Positions 8,837-17,506 of a stretch of 64,000 nt of DNA are shown piece after piece; positions within the stretch are counted from its first letter, which is position 1, and each line of letters starts with the position of its first letter. The notes beneath the pieces were generated by a model. The model saw nothing but the letters and a program-made list of their open reading frames with translations. It was not told the DNA's origin and made no database searches. Location of the stretch: the NCBI RefSeq assembly GCF_963678195.1, contig NZ_OY782759.1, positions 3,100,001-3,164,000 of the forward strand. Direction: 5' to 3'. The translations under genes and the position numbers were made by a program. This DNA comes from an uncultured Hyphomonas sp. (lineage in GTDB: Bacteria; Pseudomonadota; Alphaproteobacteria; Caulobacterales; Hyphomonadaceae).

Positions 8837-10516
8837 ATGCTTCATCCTTCGACCAAACGCCTGATCGACAAGCTCGGCGAGATGACCCGCAAGCAGCGGG
8901 TCAGCTGGCAAGAGAGCGACAATGACTCGGTGAAACACGACACCGAAGGCTATCGCGTCACCATCACGGCGGCGCCGCATGCCCTGCTGCTGACGGACAC
9001 GCAGGGGCGCGAAATAGAGACCTGCACGCCGGAAGATTTCACGGGCGAAACCGACACAGACGGGCGGCCCTATGTGGACTTCATTGAAGACCTGTACCGC
9101 GAAGCCCATCGCCACGCCCGGGGCGCCGAGAAGGCCATCTCCGCCCTGCTGAGCAGCCTGGACGAGGCGGATGCAGACGACGGCGATGAGGCTGCGGAGC
9201 CTGAACCGGAGACGCCTCTGGCAACCGCGGAAAGCTTCGACCATCCGGAAGATGAAGGCGACGAGTCCTACCCGCTGGAAGACCATGAACTGCCTGAACC
9301 CGAATATGAGGGTCAGGCCGAAATGCAGGCGGCGATCGCCACCATGGCCGATCAGATGCATGGCACTGTGGAGGCAGACGCGCATCCGGAAACGGCGGCA
9401 GCTGAGCCCGAGCCTGAACCGGTTGTCGAGCCGCCTGTCATGCCGGCGGCCTCTGAAGCCCCTGTGGAGATGACCGCGCCGGAAGCTGACCCGGAGCATG
9501 AACAGGCGCCTGTGCCGGAAGCCGAGCCTTACACCCCGTTTGCCGGATCCGAGGACACAGCCCGCCCCTATGCCGTCGCGGCCGAATTCGCCGCGCCTGC
9601 CGAGCCGGAACCGCCGGCCTTCGTGGCAGAGGCCGACCCGGTCTCAGACGCCCTCACCAGCCCCGCCGCACCGGAAGAAGCGACAGCCGCTCCGGAACCC
9701 TTCAGCGATGAGGCACATGTCTGGGAGTCCATTCGCAATGCAGGTGCACAGGCTGAGCCCGAACCTGAACCGGCACCAGAGCCCCAGCCGGAGCCTGAGC
9801 CGGTAAGCGCCGCAGACCCGGAACCGCCAGCGCAGGACGCCGCCCCGGCGACCGCCCGCCCCGGCCCGGTCTTCGGCTCTGGCATGTTCAGCGATCTCAG
9901 CCACTACCGCGCCCAGACGCCCGCCCCGGTGGCCGAATCCGAGCCCGAGCCCGAAGCGGTGGCTGAAGCGGCCCCTGCCCCGGAGCCCTTTGCAGAGCCC
10001 CCGCAGGAACCGGCACTGGAGCCCGCCGCCGAGAACGAGGCGGAGACGGTTATAGAAGCCGCCCCCGAGCCCTCACCTGAACCTGCGCCTGACCATGCCC
10101 CGGCGTTTGCGCCGGAAGACCCGGCGCCGCAGCGAAGCTTCAGCCTGTCGGGCATCACGTCCGGTTTCGGGCTCGGCTCGACCCATTCCCCGGCGCGTCC
10201 GCAACAGGACATACAGGCAGACACCGCAACGCCAGGCGAGCGCAGGATCATCGACGGAACGGTGGACCTGCCGGACACTCCGCCGGAGCCGGAGACGGAA
10301 ACACCGTCCGAAGCGGAATGGCGGATGGAGCAGGATGAAGAATTCGGCTTCACGCCCGAAGACCTGAAGCCAGGCATCCCGGCATCACCCCTGCCTGCGG
10401 CAAGCGAGGCCGCGCCGGAACCGCCTGCGCAGGAGGCGCCGCCAGAGGCGTCCGAGGCCGGCCAGGAACCAGCTCAGCCGCACCGCCCGTCCCGGCGTTT
10501 CAATCCCTGGAACTGA
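8837..10516 (+). CDS. Acidic Pro/Glu/Ala-rich protein of unknown function
   Basis: The 559-residue protein has two parts. Residues 1-110 look folded: KRLIDKLGEMTRKQRVSW, a strand-rich DTEGYRVTITAAPHALLLTD, then a helix FIEDLYREAHRHARGAEKAI. From about residue 112 to 540 it is a long, very acidic, probably disordered region with many PEPE, EPEP and AAPEP runs. It is broken only by short hydrophobic islands (FGSGMFSDLSHYR near 345, FSLSGITSGFGLGS near 435, WRMEQDEEFGF near 495). It ends with the basic aromatic tail RRFNPWN. No signal peptide or membrane helix is visible, so it is probably cytoplasmic. It is convergent with trkH. I do not recognise a family. Confidence 0.85.
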   Translation: MLHPSTKRLIDKLGEMTRKQRVSWQESDNDSVKHDTEGYRVTITAAPHALLLTDTQGREIETCTPEDFTGETDTDGRPYVDFIEDLYREAHRHARGAEKAISALLSSLDEADADDGDEAAEPEPETPLATAESFDHPEDEGDESYPLEDHELPEPEYEGQAEMQAAIATMADQMHGTVEADAHPETAAAEPEPEPVVEPPVMPAASEAPVEMTAPEADPEHEQAPVPEAEPYTPFAGSEDTARPYAVAAEFAAPAEPEPPAFVAEADPVSDALTSPAAPEEATAAPEPFSDEAHVWESIRNAGAQAEPEPEPAPEPQPEPEPVSAADPEPPAQDAAPATARPGPVFGSGMFSDLSHYRAQTPAPVAESEPEPEAVAEAAPAPEPFAEPPQEPALEPAAENEAETVIEAAPEPSPEPAPDHAPAFAPEDPAPQRSFSLSGITSGFGLGSTHSPARPQQDIQADTATPGERRIIDGTVDLPDTPPEPETETPSEAEWRMEQDEEFGFTPEDLKPGIPASPLPAASEAAPEPPAQEAPPEASEAGQEPAQPHRPSRRFNPWN

Positions 10517-10536
10517 AGGGGCGCTCCGTCCCCGGA

Positions 10537-11991
10537 TTACCCACGCCAGAAGCGGCGGGTCAGGACCACAAAAACGACGACGAATTCGAGCCGCCCGAGC
10601 AGCATGTTGATCGTGCAGACCCAGGTGGCGAAGTCCGAGAAGCTCTGGAACGTGCCGGACGGGCCGTTGATCGGGCCAAGGCCGGGGCCGACATTCGAGA
10701 GGGTCGTCGCCGCGCCGGAAATGGCGGTCATCGCGTCCAGCCCGTCAAGGCCGAGCAGCGCCGCCGAGAGCAGGAAGGTCGCGAAGTAAAGGAACATGAA
10801 GACCATCACCGACTGGAGCGTGTCTTCGTCCACCGTCTTGCCGCCGTATTTGATCGGCGAGCGGCGGTGCGGCTGCACCATGCGCTGCGAATAGGCGAGC
10901 ATCGCCTTGGAGGCGATCTCCAGCCGGAACATTTTCAGTCCGCAGGCCGCAGACCCGGCACATCCGCCAACAAAGGTCGCGCCTAGCACGATGGCCATGA
11001 CCGGCGTGCCCCAGGTGTCGTAAGGCGCAGAGGCATAGCCCGTTCCGGTCATCACCGAGATGATGTTGAACAGGGCTTCCTTGAAGCCATGGAAGACGTG
11101 ATTGAAGATCGGCGGGTCCACCACTGCCTCGTGATAGATCACGATGATGCTGGCCAGGCCAAGCGCGATCAAGGCATAGAGGCGCGGCTGCGGGTCGTTC
11201 AGCATCGGCCGGATCCGCCCCTGCAGCAGCAGCATTGCCAGCAGGCTGAATGGCAGGCCGGCCACGAACATGAAGAAGGTCGCCGCATAGGCCGCCGGCG
11301 TGTCGTTGAAATAGCCGAAAGATGCGTCATGGGTGGAGTAGCCGCCGGCCGACATGGTGGTCATGGCGTGGCAGATGGCATCGAACCAGGTCATGCCGCA
11401 GAGATAATAGACCAGTGCGCAGGTCAGCGAGATGATCAGATAGGTCAGGCCCAGATAGGTCGCGATGTCGGTCACGCGCGGCAGGAACTTGCCGGACCGG
11501 TCGGAATTCTCCAGCTGGAAGAGCTGCATCCCGCCGACGCGCAGCTGCGGCAGGATGGCGATGGCCGTCACGATAATGCCGATGCCGCCGAACCACTGGA
11601 TGATCGACCGCCACAGCAGCAGGCCGCGCGGCAGGGAGTCGAGCCCTGTCATCACGGTCGCGCCGGTCGTGGTCAGGCCGGACACGCTTTCGAACATGGC
11701 GTCGGTGAAGCTCATTCCCGAGGCGATGAAGGGAATGGCGGCCACCGCCGGCAAGGCCGTCCAGACCAGCACGGTCAGCAGGAAGCCTTCGCGCTGGCCG
11801 GTGCGCTGCACCTCCCCCCGCGAGAGGACCCAGAGACACGTGCCGATAAACACGGCCCCGAAGGAGGATACCGAGAAAACATAGGCTTCCGGGCGCTTGT
11901 CTGCCCAGTCGATCAGCGCGCATGGCAGCATCGCCACGCCCAGGAGCACGGTCATAATGCCGATGGCAAGAAGGAGCGGGCGCAGCTGCAT
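10537..11991 (-). CDS. trkH: TrkH-type potassium uptake channel subunit
   Basis: Integral membrane K+ translocating subunit of a Trk system; it works with the cytoplasmic NAD/ATP-binding regulator TrkA, which is not in this window. The 484-residue protein has the repeated membrane-pore-membrane units with filter segments such as ESVSGLTTTGATVM, MTTMSAGGYSTH, SVMTGTGYASAP and SGAATTLSNVGPG. N-terminal and C-terminal helices frame the repeats. It is convergent with the acidic-protein gene (20-bp gap). A 288-bp gap upstream, shared with the divergent amino-acid dehydrogenase gene, must contain its promoter. Confidence 0.95.
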   Translation of the reverse strand: MQLRPLLLAIGIMTVLLGVAMLPCALIDWADKRPEAYVFSVSSFGAVFIGTCLWVLSRGEVQRTGQREGFLLTVLVWTALPAVAAIPFIASGMSFTDAMFESVSGLTTTGATVMTGLDSLPRGLLLWRSIIQWFGGIGIIVTAIAILPQLRVGGMQLFQLENSDRSGKFLPRVTDIATYLGLTYLIISLTCALVYYLCGMTWFDAICHAMTTMSAGGYSTHDASFGYFNDTPAAYAATFFMFVAGLPFSLLAMLLLQGRIRPMLNDPQPRLYALIALGLASIIVIYHEAVVDPPIFNHVFHGFKEALFNIISVMTGTGYASAPYDTWGTPVMAIVLGATFVGGCAGSAACGLKMFRLEIASKAMLAYSQRMVQPHRRSPIKYGGKTVDEDTLQSVMVFMFLYFATFLLSAALLGLDGLDAMTAISGAATTLSNVGPGLGPINGPSGTFQSFSDFATWVCTINMLLGRLEFVVVFVVLTRRFWRG

Positions 11992-12279
11992 CTCAGTCGG
12001 TAACCATAGCGGGGAAAAGCTGCGAAGACGTCAACGCGGCCTGCCGGCAAGAGCCGAAGCCAGCGCCGGAGCCGCCATAAGGCGTGGAATCGTCAGGAAT
12101 AATCGGGTCATCAGCCAAGTGTCCAGACAGCAAGCAGACCCTACGTCGCCTGCATTTCCCGCGCCAGTGGAGACTGCATCTGTCTTCCCGAGGGGCGGCT
12201 GAGATTGACCTAAGGAAAACCGGTCTCTAAAGGCGGGCCCAATCGTTACATTTGTACCTGTTTGCAGCCCGGAAGCCCC

Positions 12280-13320
12280 ATGTTCGACCACCCCTCCTTC
12301 GACGCCCATGAAGGCGTCCATATGTTCCATGACGCCGCCAGCGGTCTGCGGGCCATCATCGCCGTCCACTCCACGGCCCGCGGCCCGGCGGCGGGCGGCT
12401 GCCGGATGTGGGATTATGACAGCGGCGAGGCCATGCTGAAGGACGCCCTGCGCCTCAGCCAGGGCATGAGCTACAAGAACGCCATGGCCGACATTCCGCT
12501 GGGCGGCGGCAAGTCCGTGATCTGGGGCAATGCCCGGACAGACAAGTCGCCGGAATTGTTCCGCGCCTTCGGCCGCGCCGTGAACAGCCTGCAGGGCCAG
12601 TACACAACGGCAGAAGATGTCGGCGTCAGCGTCGCCGATATGGAAATCGTGCGGGAGGAAACGCCTTATGTCGCCGGGCTCGACAAGGGTGAAGCCGCCT
12701 CGGGCGACCCGTCTCCGGTCACGGCCAGGGGCATTTTCCTCGGCCTCGTCGAAACCGCAAAACGGGCACTCGGCACAGGCGACCTCACCGGCAAAACGGT
12801 CGCGGTCCAGGGTGTCGGCCATGTCGGCGCCTATCTTTGCGACCATCTGGCAAAGGCCGGGGCTGACCTCATCATCACCGATATTGACCAGGCAGCGCTG
12901 GACGCGGTCTCAAAGCGGACCGGCGCACGGATCGTCGCCCCGGATGCCATTTACGATGTCGAGGCTGACATCTTCGCGCCCTGCGCCCTTGGCGCCGTGG
13001 TGAATGAGCAGACGCTGGACCGGTTCAGATTCAAGGCGATCGCGGGCGGCGCCAACAATCAGCTGATCGTGCCGGAAATGGGCGAGCTGCTGCGGCGCAA
13101 GGGCATCCTGTACGCCCCGGACTATGTCATCAATGGCGGCGGCATCATCAATGTCGCAGCCGAAATCTCCGGCAATTATTCGCGTGAATGGGTCGAGGCC
13201 AAGCTGGCCCGGCTTGTCGAGACGCTGGGCAAAGTGCTCGACGAGGCGCTCTCGAAGGATACGCCGACCAATGTCGTGGCCGACCGGATCGCGCGCGAAC
13301 GGATCGCCGCGGCTAAGTAG
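12280..13320 (+). CDS. Leucine-dehydrogenase-type Glu/Leu/Phe/Val dehydrogenase
   Basis: NAD-dependent oxidative deamination of a branched-chain or aromatic amino acid to its 2-oxo acid and ammonia. The N-terminal catalytic domain contains MSYKNAMADIPLGGGKSV, with the two conserved lysines of the family. The Rossmann domain starts near residue 170 with VAVQGVGHVG, followed by the acidic residue in IITDID. At 346 residues it matches leucine dehydrogenase rather than the longer glutamate dehydrogenases. I chose ATG 12280 (GGAAG just upstream) over TTG 12262. Substrate preference cannot be settled here. A GC hairpin (GCCCCC / GGGGGC, 13371-13387) lies between it and the next gene. Confidence 0.88.
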   Translation: MFDHPSFDAHEGVHMFHDAASGLRAIIAVHSTARGPAAGGCRMWDYDSGEAMLKDALRLSQGMSYKNAMADIPLGGGKSVIWGNARTDKSPELFRAFGRAVNSLQGQYTTAEDVGVSVADMEIVREETPYVAGLDKGEAASGDPSPVTARGIFLGLVETAKRALGTGDLTGKTVAVQGVGHVGAYLCDHLAKAGADLIITDIDQAALDAVSKRTGARIVAPDAIYDVEADIFAPCALGAVVNEQTLDRFRFKAIAGGANNQLIVPEMGELLRRKGILYAPDYVINGGGIINVAAEISGNYSREWVEAKLARLVETLGKVLDEALSKDTPTNVVADRIARERIAAAK

Positions 13321-13409
13321 AATCCCTTGCACAACTACACGTCCGGCGTGTTAGACGTGGTGTCCTGACAGCCCCCTTCCCGGGGGCGAAAGGATGCAGG
13401 AGGACACCC

Positions 13410-14237
13410 ATGTCCGTCGTCGCCATGCTGGAAGGGTCGGACTCCGCCGACCGCGCTTCAACACAGACCGCGCTCGGGATCGCCCGGCGTCTGGACGTGC
13501 CGGTCAGCGGCGTTTGCGCCCTGCCCGACCCGGCCGCCACCCTGATCGTGATGTCGACCCCGGAAGCGACAGGCCTCGCCGCCAACGCAACCCACGACAT
13601 CTCGGCCATGCAGGACGAAGTCATTGCCCGCGCCAGGGCGGCGTTCGAGGACGTGACGAAAGGTGAGAGCGTGCCCTGCGACTTCTCCCATATCGTCGAT
13701 GTCGCCGAGCGCGCAGGCGCCAATGCCGCAACGCTGGCCGATGCGGTCGTGTTTCCGCACAGCGTGCAGAAAGCGGCTGACCCGCTCAGCCTGTCATTTG
13801 AATATGTCCTGATGGACGCCCGCCTGCCAGTGGTCATGGCCGGGTCGCAGCCGCTGACCGATGGCCCCGTGATCGTTGCCTGGGACGGATCGAATGGCGC
13901 CGCCCGGGCCGTGCGGTTCCACCTGCCCATCGTCAAGGCCTTCGGCGAAGTGATCATCGCGCAGAACGAGTCCGACCTCGGCAAGGATCAGCCGCGCGAC
14001 GCCTCCAGCCCGGCGGCGCTGGAGGCCTGGCTCGACTCTCACAATGTGAAACACAAGCGCATGCCGATCGAAGGCCAGGTGGCCAGCGGTCTCCTGGCCC
14101 TTGCCAAGGGCAGCGGCGCTTCGATCATCGTCGCGGGGGCTTATGGCCACTCCCGCATCGGCGAGCGCCTGTTCGGCGGCACGACCCAGCGCCTGCTGGA
14201 TGCCAAAGAAGCACCGGCCCTCGCCCTCGCACGCTAA
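13410..14237 (+). CDS. Universal stress protein (UspA family)
   Basis: The 275-residue protein has two Usp-like halves. The C-terminal half is canonical, starting PVIVAWDGSNGAARAV and ending with the nucleotide-binding G-x2-G-x9-G-(S/T) pattern in GAYGHSRIGERLFGGTTQRLL, so it probably binds ATP. The N-terminal half lacks that motif and is likely degenerate. Tandem-domain Usp proteins are common in alphaproteobacteria; roles lie in stress and starvation survival. ATG 13410 has AGGAGG 8-13 bases upstream. A small gene of unknown function follows after 13 bp and is probably co-transcribed. Confidence 0.88.
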   Translation: MSVVAMLEGSDSADRASTQTALGIARRLDVPVSGVCALPDPAATLIVMSTPEATGLAANATHDISAMQDEVIARARAAFEDVTKGESVPCDFSHIVDVAERAGANAATLADAVVFPHSVQKAADPLSLSFEYVLMDARLPVVMAGSQPLTDGPVIVAWDGSNGAARAVRFHLPIVKAFGEVIIAQNESDLGKDQPRDASSPAALEAWLDSHNVKHKRMPIEGQVASGLLALAKGSGASIIVAGAYGHSRIGERLFGGTTQRLLDAKEAPALALAR

Positions 14238-14250
14238 CCCGGAGAAGAAG

Positions 14251-14619
14251 ATGACTCTGAAACGCATCACCCTGCAGCTCGCCCGCAACCCCGGCATCAC
14301 CGAGGGCGACGCCCGCATCGGCTATTTCATCGTCGCGCCGCTGAGCGCAGACGGCCACCTCGATGTGGATGCCTGGCGGGAACACAAGAAAGAATGCCGC
14401 GTGACACGCTTCCACCCCGATCCGGACGAGCATGCCACGGGCCTGCTGACCCATCGCGGTAATCAGTGGAAATTCCACTATGATGAAGACGATGAGGGCG
14501 ACGATGAAGCCGGCTACCGGCTGGGCGACCACGTCTTCAAGGAAGGCGAATACATCACCGTGGCGAGCCATGGCGAAACCCCGCTGACCTACAAGATCAC
14601 GGACATTTCTGACGTCTGA
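14251..14619 (+). CDS. Small soluble protein of unknown function
   Basis: The 122-residue protein starts at ATG 14251 after a good GGAGAAGAAG site, 13 bp past the stress-protein gene. It has a mixed alpha/beta look: KRITLQLARNP, then GYFIVAPLSADGHLD, an acidic stretch YDEDDEGDDEAGYR and a closing TPLTYKITDISDV. There is no signal peptide, membrane helix or known motif. Charge distribution and length suggest a small conserved cytoplasmic domain. Its position behind a Usp gene hints at a stress-linked role, but that is only inference. Confidence 0.75.
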   Translation: MTLKRITLQLARNPGITEGDARIGYFIVAPLSADGHLDVDAWREHKKECRVTRFHPDPDEHATGLLTHRGNQWKFHYDEDDEGDDEAGYRLGDHVFKEGEYITVASHGETPLTYKITDISDV

Positions 14620-14711
14620 TCCTGTCGACCCCGCGTCAGGGTAGACAGACCTCTCAATCGCATTCAAACTGCAGTCGCGGTGCCAATACTTGGCGCGTGA
14701 GGGAGGAATTC

Positions 14712-16622
14712 ATGTTGAAGCAAGCGACGGCTTTGGCCGTAATCATGACATTGGCCGCCTGCAGCGGCACGGGCACGCCGGCTGAAGAGACCGCGGCGCC
14801 GGCAGCGGACGTGCAGGCGACGGAAACGGCGGGCCGTACGGCTGGTTACAATCCTGACCGGAATGCCTATTTCGGCGACCTTCACATCCACACCCGCTCC
14901 AGCTTCGACGCCTATATCTTCAATGTGCGCCGCACCGCCGACGACGCCTATCGCTTTGCCCTCGGCGAAACGATCCAGCACCCGTCCGGCTTCGACATGA
15001 CGATTGCCGGCGGCCCGCTCGACTTCTACACCGTCACCGACCATGCCGAATATCTCGGCATCCTGCCCGCCATGGACACGCCCGGAACGAAACTGTCCGA
15101 ACTGCCGCGCGCCAAGGATATGTTCTCCACCGATCCGGACAAGATCACGGCGGCCTTCCAGGGCGTCGGCGCGTCCGTGCGTACCGGCAAACCGATCGAA
15201 GACATGTATGATCTCGACACGATCAATTCGGTCTGGCTGCAGAATGTCGCGGCAGCGGACAAGTACAACCAGCCCGGCAAATTCACGACCTTTGCCGCCT
15301 ATGAATTCACCTCGGTGACCACACCGGACGAGAATGGCGGCTTTGGCGGCGGCAACCTGCACCGCAACGTCTTCTTCAAGGGCAAAGCGCCCGTGCGCGC
15401 TTTCTCCACGCTCGATTCCACCAATCCGGAAGACCTCTGGGACTGGATGGATGCCCAGCGGGAAGCTGGCATGGAAGTCATCTCCATCCCGCACAACTCC
15501 AATGTGTCGGATGGCCAGATGTTCCGTCTGGAAACATATAATGGCGAGCCGATGGACACCGCCTACGCCGAACAGCGCATGCGCAACGAGCCGCTGGTCG
15601 AAGTGACGCAGGTGAAGGGTACAAGCGAGACCCACCCGGATCTTTCGCCAAACGACGAGTGGGCCAATTTCGAAATCTATGACCAGCTTCTGGGCGCCTA
15701 TGTCGTCGGCGCGACGAACGGATCCTATGTGCGCGAAGCCTACCGCAACGGGCTGAAGCTGCAGGAAGAAAAGGGTTTCGACCCGTTCCGCTTCGGCCTC
15801 GTGGCCGCGTCTGACAGCCATGTGGCCGGCGGCTCCTATTCCGAGGAAGACTACTGGTCGAAGATCGGCATCGTCGATGGCACGCCGGTCGCGCGCGGCT
15901 CGGTCCCCTTCCCCGGCACGACCGGCTGGGCCGACCAGCCCGAAGACAATCCGGTCGTCAAGAACGCCACCAACTGGTTCTCCCGCTGGAGCGCCAGCGG
16001 CCTGACCGGCGTCTGGGCGGAAGAGAACACGCGTGAAGCGATCTTCGATGCCTTCCGGCGCAAGGAGACCTTCGCAACGACCGGCCCGCGCATGAAGGTG
16101 CGCTTCTTCGGCGGTTTCGGTTTTGACGAGGCCATGCTGTCTTCGGCGAACCTGTCGCACGAAGCCTATGAAGGCGGCGTACCGATGGGCGGCGACCTGG
16201 TCGGCACCGGTGAGGCACCGGCCTTCATCGCCTGGGCCCAGCGCGACCCGAATGGCGGCACGCTGCAGCGCCTACAGGTGGTGAAAGTCACCAGCGATGG
16301 CGAGGAAGTCATCGATGTGGCCTGCGACAATGGCACGCCGGACCCATCTACCCGCCGCTGCACCGACAATGGGGCAACCGTGGACATGGCCAGCTGCACG
16401 CCGGAGAATGAAGGCGCCAGCGAACTGAAAGTCCTGTGGACGGACCCGGATTTCGACCCGGCCCGCCGCGCGACCTATTATGTCCGTGTGCTGGAGAATC
16501 CGTCCTGCCGCTGGTCGACCTGGGAAGCCATGCGCAATGGCACCCCGCCCCGGCCGGATGTGCCTGAGACGATTCAGGAACGAGCCTACACATCGCCGAT
16601 CTGGTACATTCCGGGCGGCTGA
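14712..16622 (+). CDS. DUF3604 PHP-like lipoprotein
   Basis: The 636-residue protein begins with a lipoprotein signal (MLKQATALAVIMTLAAC, lipid Cys17), so it should be an envelope lipoprotein. The DUF3604 domain follows with metal-ligand-like motifs of the PHP phosphoesterase superfamily: GDLHIHT (His58 and His60), TVTDHAEYLG (Asp110, His111), a His in ISIPHNSN and SDSHVAGGS. A C-terminal domain has paired Cys (ACDNG, RCTDNG, SCTPENE, NPSCRW), probably disulfide-bonded. I chose ATG 14712 (GGGAGGA upstream) over GTG 14697. DUF3604 has no established biochemical function; a metal-dependent hydrolase is a reasonable guess. It heads a three-gene operon: 17 bp to the isomerase gene, which overlaps the HupE/UreJ gene. 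Confidence 0.88.
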   Translation: MLKQATALAVIMTLAACSGTGTPAEETAAPAADVQATETAGRTAGYNPDRNAYFGDLHIHTRSSFDAYIFNVRRTADDAYRFALGETIQHPSGFDMTIAGGPLDFYTVTDHAEYLGILPAMDTPGTKLSELPRAKDMFSTDPDKITAAFQGVGASVRTGKPIEDMYDLDTINSVWLQNVAAADKYNQPGKFTTFAAYEFTSVTTPDENGGFGGGNLHRNVFFKGKAPVRAFSTLDSTNPEDLWDWMDAQREAGMEVISIPHNSNVSDGQMFRLETYNGEPMDTAYAEQRMRNEPLVEVTQVKGTSETHPDLSPNDEWANFEIYDQLLGAYVVGATNGSYVREAYRNGLKLQEEKGFDPFRFGLVAASDSHVAGGSYSEEDYWSKIGIVDGTPVARGSVPFPGTTGWADQPEDNPVVKNATNWFSRWSASGLTGVWAEENTREAIFDAFRRKETFATTGPRMKVRFFGGFGFDEAMLSSANLSHEAYEGGVPMGGDLVGTGEAPAFIAWAQRDPNGGTLQRLQVVKVTSDGEEVIDVACDNGTPDPSTRRCTDNGATVDMASCTPENEGASELKVLWTDPDFDPARRATYYVRVLENPSCRWSTWEAMRNGTPPRPDVPETIQERAYTSPIWYIPGG

Positions 16623-16639
16623 CGCGACAGGAAGACAAT

Positions 16640-17506
16640 TTGACCGACAATCCCGAAAAGGTGCGCCGCTGGCCTGTGCTGATGCGTGAGCCATTGGTGC
16701 ACTTCATTCTTGCAGCTCTGGCCGTGTTCATCGGCTGGCATTTCGTCTCGTCCGGAAGGGCGGATGAAGCGCGGACGATACGGGTCTCCAACGCAGACCT
16801 CGAACGCCTGGCCTCCATCTATACGGCAGAGTCCGGCAGCCTGCCTGCGGGCGAGGACATGGTGGCCATGGTCAATGACTATGTCCGCGATGAGGCCCTT
16901 GCCCGGGAAGCCAAACGCCTTGGCCTTGATGAGGGCGACACAATCGTCACAAGACGGCTGGCCCAGAAGATGACCTTCATGGTCGCCGACCTCGCCCGGA
17001 CTGAAACACCCGACGATACTGTGCTGCGCGACTGGTACGAGACCCATGCGGACCGGTTTACCGAGCCGCAGACGATCACCTTCCGGCACGTCTTCTTCAG
17101 CGAAGATGTCCGCGGCAAGGCAGCGACGGCCGATGCCGAGGCGGCACTGGAAGGCCTGAACGCCGGCGGCGACTGGCGAGAGACAGGCGACCCGTTCATG
17201 CTGCAACGCGCCTATGGCGATCTGCCGCTTCGCGAAGTCGTGCGACTTTTCGGCGGCGAGTTTGCGCAAGCGCTTGCGGCCACACCGGCCTCGGACCTCT
17301 GGACCGGCCCGATACAATCAGCCCTCGGCGTGCATCTGGTGCAGGTCAGTGCCAATAACCCGCCCCGTCTCCCCCCTTTCGAAGACGTGAAACCGGATGT
17401 GCTGGCGAACTGGCAGGACGAAACCCGGCGCGAGGCGAACGAGCAGGCGATCCAGGACATCATCGCCCGTTACAAGGTCGAGGTCGAAGGCATCAATGCC
17501 GAATAG
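16640..17506 (+). CDS. Membrane-anchored PpiC-type peptidylprolyl isomerase
   Basis: A 288-residue protein. The start is TTG 16640, preceded by AGGAAG; no ATG gives the N-terminal anchor. A single membrane segment (about residues 20-38, LVHFILAALAVFIGWHFV) is followed by a periplasmic part: a SurA-like helical region (DLERLASIYTAES, MVNDYVRDEALAREAKRLGLDEGD) and a rotamase-like domain from about 140 (TITFRHVFFS) to 252 (GVHLVQVSANN). The parvulin core is compact and some active-site positions are unclear, so it may be chiefly a chaperone. The stop overlaps the start region of the HupE/UreJ gene by 11 bp. The likely client is the DUF3604 lipoprotein or the HupE/UreJ periplasmic domain. Confidence 0.85.
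   Translation: MTDNPEKVRRWPVLMREPLVHFILAALAVFIGWHFVSSGRADEARTIRVSNADLERLASIYTAESGSLPAGEDMVAMVNDYVRDEALAREAKRLGLDEGDTIVTRRLAQKMTFMVADLARTETPDDTVLRDWYETHADRFTEPQTITFRHVFFSEDVRGKAATADAEAALEGLNAGGDWRETGDPFMLQRAYGDLPLREVVRLFGGEFAQALAATPASDLWTGPIQSALGVHLVQVSANNPPRLPPFEDVKPDVLANWQDETRREANEQAIQDIIARYKVEVEGINAE

Noticed and set aside
9171-10380. Repetitive DNA in the acidic-protein gene as a possible tandem-repeat array
   Set aside because: The repeats are short PEPE-type codon runs of irregular spacing in a conserved reading frame; there is no fixed-length DNA unit.
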